A DNA stretch of 64,000 nt from positions 31,695 through 95,694 of the forward strand of contig CACZXZ010000002.1 of assembly GCA_902785325.1 (NCBI GenBank), written 5' to 3'. Positions 51,273 through 59,137 of this stretch are shown piece by piece. The notes under the pieces are model-generated. The model was not told the DNA's origin and ran no database searches. It saw only the letters and a list, made by a program, of their open reading frames with translations. Position numbers and translations under genes: made by a program. The stretch comes from an uncultured Succinivibrio sp. (GTDB lineage: Bacteria; Pseudomonadota; Gammaproteobacteria; Enterobacterales; Succinivibrionaceae). How positions within the stretch are numbered: position 1 is the stretch's first letter; each line of letters begins with the position of its first letter.

Positions 51273-52181
51273 ATGAAAACCTATCAAGAAAGTATCACCG
51301 CTAAAATTTGCTCCTTTGTAAGAGCCTATCACAGTGCTTATGCTAAACATAAAATCTATGATGACAGCTTAGCTTATGACTTATTAGGTCAAAACGAATA
51401 TTTAAAAATTGGTAAGCTTATTGAACATAATTTTAATGAAGTTGAGGCTAAAAATGACAGTAACTATTACTTTGATAAAGAGAAGATAGCTCCTGTTGTA
51501 GAGCAGTTTTTAGCACCAATTCCTTTATCAAGACTTGCTTTTGCAAAAGAAAAATATGAGAAGTTTTTATCTTTACATCAACATCAAACCCTACAATTTA
51601 TTGTCTTAGGTGCTGGCTTAGATACCTTTTCATTGACTAATGACAATCATCAAGTTGAAGTTTATGAATTTGATCATCCTAATAGCTTTAGATATAAGTT
51701 AGGTCGCATTGAAACTTTAAATTTAGTGATGCCAAAGAACCTTCACTTTGTGCCGATTGATTTTGAAAAACAGTCTTTAGGTGCTTTATTAAAAGAAAGC
51801 GCAATTAAGCCTACAGTTCCAACTTTTATTACTTTTTTAGGAGTAGCTTACTATCTTGAGCTTGATACTTTAAGACAGACTTTAGCTACATTATCGTCCT
51901 TTTTTAAAGGGGAACTTACCTTAGTTTTTGATTACCCAGATGAAACCACTAAAACCTCACCTACAAACTCTCGGGTTACTAAACTTGCAAAGCTTACAAG
52001 TCAAGTAGGCGAGCACATGGTAGATGGTTTTAGTTACCAACAAATTCAAACTTTACTTTTAGATACCCATTTTAACTTAGATGAACATTTAACCCCTCTC
52101 GACATCGATGAGCGTTACTTTAAAGAGAACTTAACCCTTAAAGCTTATGAGAATGTTCATTTTATTAGTGCAACTTTATAG
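51273..52181 (+). CDS. Class I SAM-dependent methyltransferase (leucine carboxyl methyltransferase-like)
   Basis: A 302-residue cytosolic protein of the LCMT/PPM family: RLAFAKEKYEKFL, the AdoMet motif FIVLGAGLDTFSL, YEFDHPNSFRYKLGRIE, LHFVPIDFEKQSL and FITFLGVAYYLEL. The substrate is unknown. It lies 11 bp after cysK and 9 bp before mccB, each with a GGAG-type ribosome site. In Bacillus the yrrT-mtnN-mccA-mccB operon also couples an AdoMet methyltransferase with reverse transsulfuration. By analogy this enzyme could release S-adenosylhomocysteine as a homocysteine source, but it belongs to a different methyltransferase family and the role is inference. Confidence 0.85.
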   Translation: MKTYQESITAKICSFVRAYHSAYAKHKIYDDSLAYDLLGQNEYLKIGKLIEHNFNEVEAKNDSNYYFDKEKIAPVVEQFLAPIPLSRLAFAKEKYEKFLSLHQHQTLQFIVLGAGLDTFSLTNDNHQVEVYEFDHPNSFRYKLGRIETLNLVMPKNLHFVPIDFEKQSLGALLKESAIKPTVPTFITFLGVAYYLELDTLRQTLATLSSFFKGELTLVFDYPDETTKTSPTNSRVTKLAKLTSQVGEHMVDGFSYQQIQTLLLDTHFNLDEHLTPLDIDERYFKENLTLKAYENVHFISATL

Positions 52182-52190
52182 GAGAAAAAG

Positions 52191-53351
52191 ATGTCACACG
52201 TTTATAAAAATCTTGAGACAGCAGTAATTCACGCAGGTATTTCAAAAGATCCTTTTACTAAATCAGTAAATGTACCAATTTATCAGACCTCTACCTTTGG
52301 ACAGGACAATATCCGTGTACAAATTGAGTGGGAGTATGCAAGAACTGGTAACCCAACTCGTTTTGCTTTAGAAGAGTTAATCAAAGATCTTGAGCAAGGT
52401 TACAAAGGTTTTGCCTTTGCCTCTGGTATGGCTGCAATTAGCGCTGTATTAACCTTATTTAAGACAGGTGACAAGTTAGTTTTATCATCTAATGTCTATG
52501 GTGGTACCTATAGACTTTTAGACAAGGTGTTATCCCATGTTGGTATTAAGTATGAGCTTGTAGATACCACTGATCTTGAGGCTATTAAAAAAGCAATCAC
52601 CCCTGAGGTTAAAGCCATTTATATTGAAACACCAACTAACCCACTTTTAGATATCACAGATATTAAGGCAGTTTCTGCTCTTGCTAAAGAGCATGGTTTA
52701 TTAACAATTGTGGATAACACCTTTATGACCCCATATCTTCAAAGACCATTAACATTAGGCGCTGACATCGTATTGCACAGTGCTACTAAGTATTTAGGAG
52801 GACATTCTGATTTAGTTGCAGGTTTAGTTGTAGTAAATAACGCAGATCTTGCGCAAAAATTAGCTTTCATTCAAAACTCTGTAGGTGCTGTTTTAGGACC
52901 TTTTGATTCCTTCTTGTTAATCCGTGGTATTAAAACTTTAGCGGTAAGACTAGACAGACACACTGACAATGCTTTGAAAATTGCTTTAGATTTAACTTTA
53001 AATAAAGCCGTAACCAAGGTTTACTACCCAGGTTTAAAGTCCCATCCAGGATTTGAAATCAATCAAAAACAAGCTAAAAACGGTGGCGCTATGATCTCCT
53101 TCTTATTAGATGATAAGCACGATGTAAGAAAGTTTTACGCCTCATTAAAACTAATCACTTTAGCTGAAAGCTTAGGTGGTGTGGAGTCTTTAGTTTGCCA
53201 CCCAGCTTCTATGACTCATGCTGCAATTCCTGAAGAGATTAGAAACCACATCGGTATTAAAGAGAATTTAATTAGATTCTCTGTAGGTATTGAAAATTAC
53301 GAAGATTTAAAAGCAGATCTTGAACAGGCAATTGAGAACTCAAGGATTTAA
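52191..53351 (+). CDS. mccB: Cystathionine gamma-lyase/synthase family PLP enzyme
   Basis: Cys/Met-metabolism PLP enzyme of 386 residues. Blocks seen: ETAVIHAGISKDPFTKSVNV, PIYQTSTF, YARTGNPTRFALEELI, FAFASGMAAISAVL, ETPTNPLLDITDI, IVDNTFMTPYLQRPL, the PLP Lys200 in HSATKYLGGHSD and VESLVCHPASMTHAAIPEE. Sequence alone does not fix synthase against lyase. Its neighbour mccA and the absence of homoserine-activating genes favour cystathionine gamma-lyase, giving cysteine, ammonia and 2-oxobutyrate. The symbol is assigned on that context. It begins 9 bp after the methyltransferase gene with an AGGAG ribosome site, and mccA starts 2 bp after its stop. Confidence 0.88.
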   Translation: MSHVYKNLETAVIHAGISKDPFTKSVNVPIYQTSTFGQDNIRVQIEWEYARTGNPTRFALEELIKDLEQGYKGFAFASGMAAISAVLTLFKTGDKLVLSSNVYGGTYRLLDKVLSHVGIKYELVDTTDLEAIKKAITPEVKAIYIETPTNPLLDITDIKAVSALAKEHGLLTIVDNTFMTPYLQRPLTLGADIVLHSATKYLGGHSDLVAGLVVVNNADLAQKLAFIQNSVGAVLGPFDSFLLIRGIKTLAVRLDRHTDNALKIALDLTLNKAVTKVYYPGLKSHPGFEINQKQAKNGGAMISFLLDDKHDVRKFYASLKLITLAESLGGVESLVCHPASMTHAAIPEEIRNHIGIKENLIRFSVGIENYEDLKADLEQAIENSRI

Positions 53352-53353
53352 AC

Positions 53354-54268
53354 ATGCATTATTACAATTCAATGAAAGACTTAATTGGTCACACCCCATT
53401 AGTAAAGATAAATTATGCCTTAAAGGCAACAGCTGGAGTACAGGTATTCTCAAAGTTAGAGCTTTACAATCCCTCAGGCTCTGTAAAGGACAGAACTGGT
53501 CTTTACATGGTTCAAGATGCACTTTTAAAAGGTACTTTAAAAAAAGGCTCTACCATTATTGAAGCTACTGCTGGAAACACTGGTTTAGGTATTGCCTTTG
53601 CAGCTTTAAATCTTGGTATTAAAGTGATTTTTGTGGTCCCTGAAAAGTTCTCAGAGGAAAAGCAAACTCTAATGAAAGCCCTTGGTGCACAGATCATTCA
53701 CACTAAGCGTGAAGATGGTATGTTAGGCGCAGCTGCTAAAGCAAAAGAATTAGTAACTTCCACACCTAATGCTTTATCTTTAGAACAGTTTAAGAATCTT
53801 GCAAATCCTAAAGCTCATTATGAGACCACTGGTGTTGAGATTTATGAAGATCTTGATGGCAAGATTGATTATCTTGTGGCAGGAGCTGGATCTGGTGGTA
53901 CCTATTCAGGAGTAGTTAAATACCTAAAAGAGCAAAATCCTAATATTAAAGGCATTTTAGCTGATCCTGTAGGTTCAACTATGGGTGGCGGTGAACACAG
54001 TGACTATGACATAGAAGGTATTGGTAATGACTTTATTGCTGACACTATGGATATGTCTTTAGTCGATGAGGTAATCAAAGTTAACGATAAGGAAGCTTTC
54101 GATGGCTCAAGAGTACTTGCAAAAACAGAAGGAATTATTGCAGGAAGCTCTACAGGTGCAGCCTTTGCTGCAACTAAAAAGCTTATTGAAAAAGGTGTAA
54201 AGGGCAATATCGTGTTTATTGCTCCAGATAGAGGAGATAGATATTTCTCAAAGAACTTATTTGATTAA
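53354..54268 (+). CDS. mccA: Cystathionine beta-synthase / cysteine synthase family enzyme
   Basis: Fold-type II PLP enzyme of 304 residues, distinct from the cysK product earlier in the operon. It has LIGHTPLVKINYAL, YNPSGSVKDRTGLYM with PLP Lys45, EATAGNTGLGIAFA and GAGSGGTYSGVVKYL. The stretch FVVPEKFSEEKQTLMKALGA with IIHTKREDGM is close to Bacillus MccA (YrhA) as I remember it. It should condense homocysteine with O-acetylserine or serine to cystathionine, which MccB then cleaves to cysteine. A CysK-like activity is the alternative. It starts 2 bp after mccB and is the last gene of the operon, before a strong terminator. Confidence 0.85.
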   Translation: MHYYNSMKDLIGHTPLVKINYALKATAGVQVFSKLELYNPSGSVKDRTGLYMVQDALLKGTLKKGSTIIEATAGNTGLGIAFAALNLGIKVIFVVPEKFSEEKQTLMKALGAQIIHTKREDGMLGAAAKAKELVTSTPNALSLEQFKNLANPKAHYETTGVEIYEDLDGKIDYLVAGAGSGGTYSGVVKYLKEQNPNIKGILADPVGSTMGGGEHSDYDIEGIGNDFIADTMDMSLVDEVIKVNDKEAFDGSRVLAKTEGIIAGSSTGAAFAATKKLIEKGVKGNIVFIAPDRGDRYFSKNLFD

Positions 54269-54291
54269 GAAAAAATAACTAAAACAAATGT

Positions 54292-54333
54292 AAGCTTATC
54301 AGTTTTACAAAGTTTGCTGATAAGCTTTTTTTA
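54292..54333 (+). terminator. Rho-independent terminator of the cysteine operon
   Basis: AAGCTTATCAG and CTGATAAGCTT are perfect 11-bp arms around a 14-nt loop, followed by a run of T residues. Confidence 0.88.
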
Positions 54334-54550
54334 TCCTTACAAAATTATAATTAGCTATAGTTTTACTACTACAAATATAGGTTTATTAACCTTAATTAAA
54401 GAAGTGTAAGGATTCCGATAACAATGCTTGTTTAGTGACTTAATAAACCCACTTAATGAATAAATAAAAATTTTTGCCCTTAAAACCCATCTACAAAGCC
54501 ATTTATTGAAGTTTTTATTAAAAATGAGAACTATTCCTATATTAAGACAA

Positions 54551-54578
54551 TTGAACATTTAAATTCATTCGCTATAAT
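54551..54578 (+). promoter_or_regulatory. Promoter of pflB
   Basis: TTGAAC (54551-54556) and TATAAT (54573-54578) with a 16-bp spacer. Predicted start near 54585 gives a leader of about 93 nt. An AGGAG ribosome site (54668-54672) precedes the ATG. Confidence 0.6.
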
Positions 54579-54677
54579 TTGCTTGCTTTATTGAGCACAA
54601 CTGTTGCGAAAATCCAAATGCATCGTGACAGAGTTTTACAGATTAAAGATGTCTGTTTAATTTAATTAGGAGTAAAC

Positions 54678-56924
54678 ATGAAAGAGCAATGGCGCGGATT
54701 TACCGGCACTCACTGGGTTGATGATGTAAACGTACGTGACTTCATTCAACACAACTATACACCTTATGATGGCGACGAGTCATTCTTAGCAGAGCCAACA
54801 GCTGCTACCAACACTCTATGGGGTAAGTTACAAGAGTTACAACACCAAGAGCGTGCTAAGGGCGGCGTTTTAGATATGGAAACAGAAATTGTTTCTGGTA
54901 TCACTGCTTACGGTCCAGCTTACATTGGTGAAGATACTAAAGATCTTGAGAAGGTTGTAGGTTTACAAACTGATAAGCCATTAAAGCGTGCTTTCATGCC
55001 TTATGGTGGTATCAAGATGGCTCAAGAAGCTTGCACCACTTACGGTTACACTCCTAATCCAAAATTTGACCAAATTTTCAATGAGTATCACAAGACCCAC
55101 AACCAAGGCGTTTTTGATGCTTATACCCCAGAAATGAGACTTGCTCGTAAGAACAAGATCATCACTGGTCTTCCAGATACCTACGGCCGTGGTCGTATCG
55201 TTGGTGACTACCGTCGTGTAGCTTTATACGGTATCGATTTCTTAGTAGCACAAAAGAAGGCTGATTTAGCAAACTGCGGTTGCGGCACCATGACTGATGA
55301 CATCATCCGTCAGCGTGAAGAATTAGCAGATCAAATCAAAGCTTTAAATGCTATGAAGGTTATGGCTGCAAGCTATGGTTATGATATTTCACAGCCTGCT
55401 AACAACGCTCGTGAAGCTGTTCAGTGGTTATACTTTGGCTACTTAGCTGCTATCAAGACTCAAAACGGCGCTGCTATGTCAGTAGGTCGTGTATCTACCT
55501 TCTTAGATATTTATATCAACCGTGATTTACAAGAAGGTACTTTAACTGAGGCTGAGGCTCAGGAGTTAATTGACCATTTAGTAATGAAGTTACGTATGGT
55601 TAAGTTTGCTCGTATTCCTTCATACAACCAATTATTCTCAGGTGACCCAGTATGGGCAACTTTAGAGGTTGCAGGTTTAGGTATCGACGGTCGTTCACAA
55701 GTAACTAAGACTTGTTACCGTTTCTTACACACCTTAGAGAACATGGGCCCATCACCAGAGCCTAACTTAACTGTTCTATATTCTTCAAGATTACCAGAGA
55801 ACTTCAAGAAGTATGCAGCTAAGATCTCTATTGATACCTCATCAATTCAGTACGAGAATGACGATGTAATGCGTGCTGAGTGGGGCGACGATTACTCAAT
55901 CTGCTGCTGCGTATCTGCAACTCAAACTGGTAAAGAGATGCAGTTCTTCGGTGCTCGTGCAAACTTAGCTAAGGCACTTCTATACGCAATGAACGGCGGT
56001 ATCGACGTTAAGACTCGTATGCAAGTTGGTCCTAAGTTACCAAAGATCACTTCAGAGTACCTAAACTACGACGAGTTAATGGCTAACTACGACATCGTTC
56101 TAGAGTGGCTTGCTGATCTATACGTTAACGTATTGAACCTAATTCAATACATGCACGACAAGTACTACTACGAAGCTGCTGAGATGGCTTTAATCGATAC
56201 TGACGTACGTCGTACTTTCGCAACTGGTATTGCAGGTTTCTCACACGTTGTAGATTCTATCAGTGCTGTTAAGTACGCTAAGGTTAAGCCAATCCGTGAT
56301 GAAGATGGTATGGCAATCGACTTTGAAGTTGAAGGTGATTTCCCACGTTATGGTAACGATGATGATCGTGCAGATAAGATTGCTGTATGGTTATTAAAGA
56401 CCTTCTTAACTAAGTTAAAGAAGCGTCACACTTATCGTAACTCAGAGGCTACAACCTCAATTCTAACCATTACTTCAAACGTTGTTTACGGTAAGGCTAC
56501 TGGTGCATTACCTGATGGTAGAAAAGCAGGCGAGCCTTTATCACCTGGTGCTAACCCATCATACGGTGCTGAGAAGTCTGGTTTATTAGCATCTCTAAAC
56601 TCAGTTGCTAAGTTACCATATGAGTATGCTTTAGATGGTATTTCTAATACTCAAACCATCAGCCCTGATGCTTTAGGTCACAACGAAGGCGAGCGTGTAA
56701 ACAACCTAGTTAACGTAATGGATGGTTACTTCGATCAAGGTGCACACCACTTGAACGTTAACGTATTCGGTACTGAGAAGTTAATTGATGCTATGGAGCA
56801 CCCAGAGAAGCCAGAGTATGCAAACTTCACTATCCGTGTATCAGGCTATGCTGTTAAGTTCATTGACTTAACTAAAGAGCAACAAATGGACGTAATCTCA
56901 AGAACATGTCACAAGACCATGTAA
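54678..56924 (+). CDS. pflB: Formate C-acetyltransferase (pyruvate formate-lyase)
   Basis: Glycyl-radical enzyme that converts pyruvate and CoA to acetyl-CoA and formate, the main anaerobic pyruvate outlet. At 748 residues it is close to E. coli PflB (760). The radical site is Gly723 in [11 protein letters not shown], and the active-site cysteines are Cys410-Cys411 in [10 protein letters not shown], with an extra Cys409 before them. Other blocks are [48 protein letters not shown] and [16 protein letters not shown]. Codons look optimised for high expression. Its activase follows after a terminator-like hairpin, as in E. coli. No focA formate channel adjoins it. Confidence 0.98.
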   Translation: MKEQWRGFTGTHWVDDVNVRDFIQHNYTPYDGDESFLAEPTAATNTLWGKLQELQHQERAKGGVLDMETEIVSGITAYGPAYIGEDTKDLEKVVGLQTDKPLKRAFMPYGGIKMAQEACTTYGYTPNPKFDQIFNEYHKTHNQGVFDAYTPEMRLARKNKIITGLPDTYGRGRIVGDYRRVALYGIDFLVAQKKADLANCGCGTMTDDIIRQREELADQIKALNAMKVMAASYGYDISQPANNAREAVQWLYFGYLAAIKTQNGAAMSVGRVSTFLDIYINRDLQEGTLTEAEAQELIDHLVMKLRMVKFARIPSYNQLFSGDPVWATLEVAGLGIDGRSQVTKTCYRFLHTLENMGPSPEPNLTVLYSSRLPENFKKYAAKISIDTSSIQYENDDVMRAEWGDDYSICCCVSATQTGKEMQFFGARANLAKALLYAMNGGIDVKTRMQVGPKLPKITSEYLNYDELMANYDIVLEWLADLYVNVLNLIQYMHDKYYYEAAEMALIDTDVRRTFATGIAGFSHVVDSISAVKYAKVKPIRDEDGMAIDFEVEGDFPRYGNDDDRADKIAVWLLKTFLTKLKKRHTYRNSEATTSILTITSNVVYGKATGALPDGRKAGEPLSPGANPSYGAEKSGLLASLNSVAKLPYEYALDGISNTQTISPDALGHNEGERVNNLVNVMDGYFDQGAHHLNVNVFGTEKLIDAMEHPEKPEYANFTIRVSGYAVKFIDLTKEQQMDVISRTCHKTM

Positions 56925-56942
56925 TTTAAGATTATGTTTTAC

Positions 56943-56972
56943 AAAAAGGGGGCGCTTATGCGCCCTTTTTTG
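56943..56972 (+). terminator. Terminator-like hairpin between pflB and pflA
   Basis: AAAAAGGGGGCGC and GCGCCCTTTTTT arms around TTAT, G-C rich and followed by T residues. It should cut pflA expression relative to pflB. Confidence 0.8.
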
Positions 56973-56994
56973 ACGACACAACCTGGAAATTTAA

Positions 56995-57735
56995 ATGACA
57001 AATCAAGGCTATATACATTCTTTTGAAACCTTTGGATCAGTAGATGGTCCTGGAGTGCGTTTTATCATTTTTATGCAAGGCTGTCCTATGCGCTGCTTAT
57101 ATTGTCATAATCCAGATGCCTGGAAAATGAATGTAGGTGAGCTTAAAAGCGTAGATGAGATTGTTGCAAAAGCCTTGCGTTACAAAAACTATTGGGGCAA
57201 AGAAGGTGGTGTTACAGTAAGTGGTGGCGAGGCTTTATCTCAGATCCAATTTGTAACTGCATTATTTAAAGCTTTCAAAGCAAAAGGTGTGAATACTTGT
57301 CTTGATACTTCAGCAGGTCCTTATCGTGATAGTCCTGAGTATATTGAACTGTTCGATGAGCTGATGAGATATACAGACTTAGTCTTATTAGATATTAAGC
57401 ACTCTGATCCTAAGGCTCACAAAGAGCTTACAGGTATTTCTAATGAGAATATCTTAGCTTGTGCAAAACACTTATCTGATTTAAACAAACCTGTATGGAT
57501 AAGACATGTTTTAGTACCAGGTATTACCGACACTAAAGAGCAGCTTGAAGGCGTTAAAAAGATAATAGACTCTTTATCTAATGTTAAAAAGGTAGAAGTA
57601 TTACCTTACCATTCCTTAGGTATTCATAAGTATGATGCTTTAGGAATTGAATATAAATTAAGAGATACCCCACACCCATCACAAGAATCAATTCAAATTG
57701 CCTGCAAAATTCTAAATGCAGCTGTTCGAGATTAA
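56995..57735 (+). CDS. pflA: Pyruvate formate-lyase activating enzyme
   Basis: Radical-SAM enzyme that installs the glycyl radical on PflB. The 246-residue product carries the [4Fe-4S] motif CPMRCLYC (Cys30, Cys34, Cys37) after SVDGPGVRFIIFMQG. The SAM-binding GGVTVSGGEAL, LDTSAG, LVLLDIKHSDP and a C-terminal VLPYHSLGIHKYDALG segment follow. Length equals E. coli PflA. The start is the ATG at 56995; no strong Shine-Dalgarno is visible (CCTGGAAATTTAA). It sits 70 bp after pflB across a hairpin. Confidence 0.97.
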   Translation: MTNQGYIHSFETFGSVDGPGVRFIIFMQGCPMRCLYCHNPDAWKMNVGELKSVDEIVAKALRYKNYWGKEGGVTVSGGEALSQIQFVTALFKAFKAKGVNTCLDTSAGPYRDSPEYIELFDELMRYTDLVLLDIKHSDPKAHKELTGISNENILACAKHLSDLNKPVWIRHVLVPGITDTKEQLEGVKKIIDSLSNVKKVEVLPYHSLGIHKYDALGIEYKLRDTPHPSQESIQIACKILNAAVRD

Positions 57736-57740
57736 GCTTT

Positions 57741-57770
57741 AAAGCAGCTTTTCTATTGTAAGGCTGCTTT
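57741..57770 (+). terminator. Hairpin after pflA
   Basis: AAAGCAGC and GCTGCTTT form an 8-bp stem with a 14-nt loop. It follows the pflA stop codon by 5 bp. Confidence 0.6.
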
Positions 57771-57798
57771 TGAAAAAAATTTTTTAATATGCAATAGA

Positions 57799-57879
57799 GT
57801 ATACATTCTAAATTAAAAAAAAAATTTGATTTGTTTGAATACATGATCATTTTTATTATAATTTAGTAATAATGTATAC
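57799..57879 (+). promoter_or_regulatory. Promoter of the DUF4143 ATPase gene flanked by an inverted repeat
   Basis: TTGAAT (57835-57840) and TATAAT (57857-57862) with a 16-bp spacer form the promoter. It is flanked by GTATACATT (57799-57807) and its exact reverse complement AATGTATAC (57871-57879), a layout suggesting a dimeric or looping repressor. An A10 run (57815-57824) lies upstream of the -35. Confidence 0.5.
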
Positions 57880-57893
57880 CTGAGGTATTAAAA

Positions 57894-59123
57894 ATGGTAA
57901 ATCTTATTAATCGAGAAACATACTTGTCTAAAATTAGACCGTATTATGATTTAGATATTATAAAAGTAATTACAGGAATAAGACGTTCAGGAAAGTCATT
58001 TTTATTAAAATCTATCATCAATGAAATTAAATCTAAAGGAGTAAATATAGATCATATTATCTATATTAACTTTGAGGATATAGATTTTGCTTACATTCAG
58101 AATGCAATTGATTTAAATAAAGAAATTAAATCAAAAATATTGGATAATGAAAAATATTTTGTTTTTTTGGATGAAATCCAATTTGTCCAAGAGTTTGAAA
58201 AAGCTTTAGCTTCTATTAAAGCCACTTGTAACGTTTCATTGTTTGTTACAGGAAGTAATTCAACTTTATTATCAGGAAAGCTTGCAAGCTTATTAACAGG
58301 AAGAACCATTGAATTTGAGGTGTTCCCATTTTCATATTTTGAAGCGGTAGAGTACTTACATGTTAATAATGCCTCTAGTAATGCATTGACAATTGAGAAC
58401 TATTTAAAGTGTGGAGGCTTTCCTTTTACATATCAGCTCAACTCTTCGCAAGAAGTCATAAATTATGTTAAACATTTGTATGAAAGCATTGTAGCTAAAG
58501 ATATTGCTCATCCTTATTCAAGGATTGATAGGTCTCTTTTTAATACTGTTGCGCTGTATATTTTAGCTAATGCAGGAAAGGAATTATCTCTAGCCAATAT
58601 TGTTAATTACTATAATTCACATAATACAGATAACAAGCTTACAAGACCAATGGTTAAAACTTTTTTAGATAAAATGGTCCAAGCCTATTTGATCTATCCT
58701 ATTTCACAATATAATTTAAGTGGAAAACAGTCGCTAAATAGCCATCCAAAATATTATGCAACAGATCTTGCTCTAAGAACTATAGGTACAAATACTATTG
58801 ACTTTGAAGATACTTTCTTCCTTGAAAATTTAATTTGTAACGAACTTAAGTCCAGAGGTTATGACGTAAGAACTGGTAAAACATACCGATCAGAAATTGA
58901 TTTTATTGTCATTTTAAATGGGAAAAAATGCTTTATTCAAGTTTGCTATTACCTTCTAAATGAACAAACAATCAAAAGAGAATTTGATGCGTTTAACCCA
59001 ATCAAAGATCATAGTCCAAAATACGTATTGTCACTTGATAAAGTAGATTTAAGCCACAACGGTATAGCTCATTTAAATATTGAGGACTTTTTGTTGCATA
59101 AAGTTGATATTACGTTAACGTAA
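57894..59123 (+). CDS. AAA ATPase with DUF4143 domain
   Basis: A 409-residue member of the AAA_14/DUF4143 family. It has RPYYDLDIIKVITGIRRSGK including the P-loop GIRRSGKS near residue 27, Walker B FVFLDEIQ, VTGSNSTLLSGKLASLLTGR, then DUF4143 features: EYLKCGGFPFTY-like text, KDIAHPYSRIDRSLFN and a C-terminal YRSEIDFIVILNGKKCFIQV that has the outline of a restriction-type nuclease fold. Function is unknown; these proteins are patchily distributed and spread by transfer. The DNA is noticeably more AT-rich than the flanking pfl genes, which fits acquisition. Its promoter carries a paired operator candidate, and its last codons lie in a 32-bp palindrome. Confidence 0.85.
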   Translation: MVNLINRETYLSKIRPYYDLDIIKVITGIRRSGKSFLLKSIINEIKSKGVNIDHIIYINFEDIDFAYIQNAIDLNKEIKSKILDNEKYFVFLDEIQFVQEFEKALASIKATCNVSLFVTGSNSTLLSGKLASLLTGRTIEFEVFPFSYFEAVEYLHVNNASSNALTIENYLKCGGFPFTYQLNSSQEVINYVKHLYESIVAKDIAHPYSRIDRSLFNTVALYILANAGKELSLANIVNYYNSHNTDNKLTRPMVKTFLDKMVQAYLIYPISQYNLSGKQSLNSHPKYYATDLALRTIGTNTIDFEDTFFLENLICNELKSRGYDVRTGKTYRSEIDFIVILNGKKCFIQVCYYLLNEQTIKREFDAFNPIKDHSPKYVLSLDKVDLSHNGIAHLNIEDFLLHKVDITLT

Positions 59124-59132
59124 TATCAACTT
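59101..59132. terminator. 32-bp perfect spacerless palindrome over the end of the DUF4143 gene
   Basis: AAGTTGATATTACGTT is followed immediately by its exact reverse complement. It includes the stop codon (59121-59123) and lies 5 bp before the end of convergent glgX. It probably serves as a shared hairpin terminator, although T-runs are weak. Confidence 0.6.
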
Positions 59133-59137
59133 AAAAC

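Larger units (their letters stand above)
54269..54677. other. Intergenic region (409 bp) before pflB
   Basis: Holds the cysteine-operon terminator at its left and the pflB promoter at its right. Between them (54340-54545) the DNA is AT-rich with no convincing gene. No FNR-type TTGAT-N4-ATCAA box was seen. Confidence 0.5.

Noticed and set aside
53320-53562. 80-codon frame spanning the mccB-mccA junction
   Set aside because: It overlaps two well-supported genes in another frame and has low-complexity basic content.
54355-54558. 67-codon reverse-strand frame upstream of pflB
   Set aside because: No ribosome site, no homology recalled, and it overlaps the pflB promoter region.
57815-57824. A10 run upstream of the DUF4143 promoter as a slippage switch
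   Set aside because: It lies upstream of the -35 rather than in the spacer or coding frame; more likely an UP-type element or plain AT richness.
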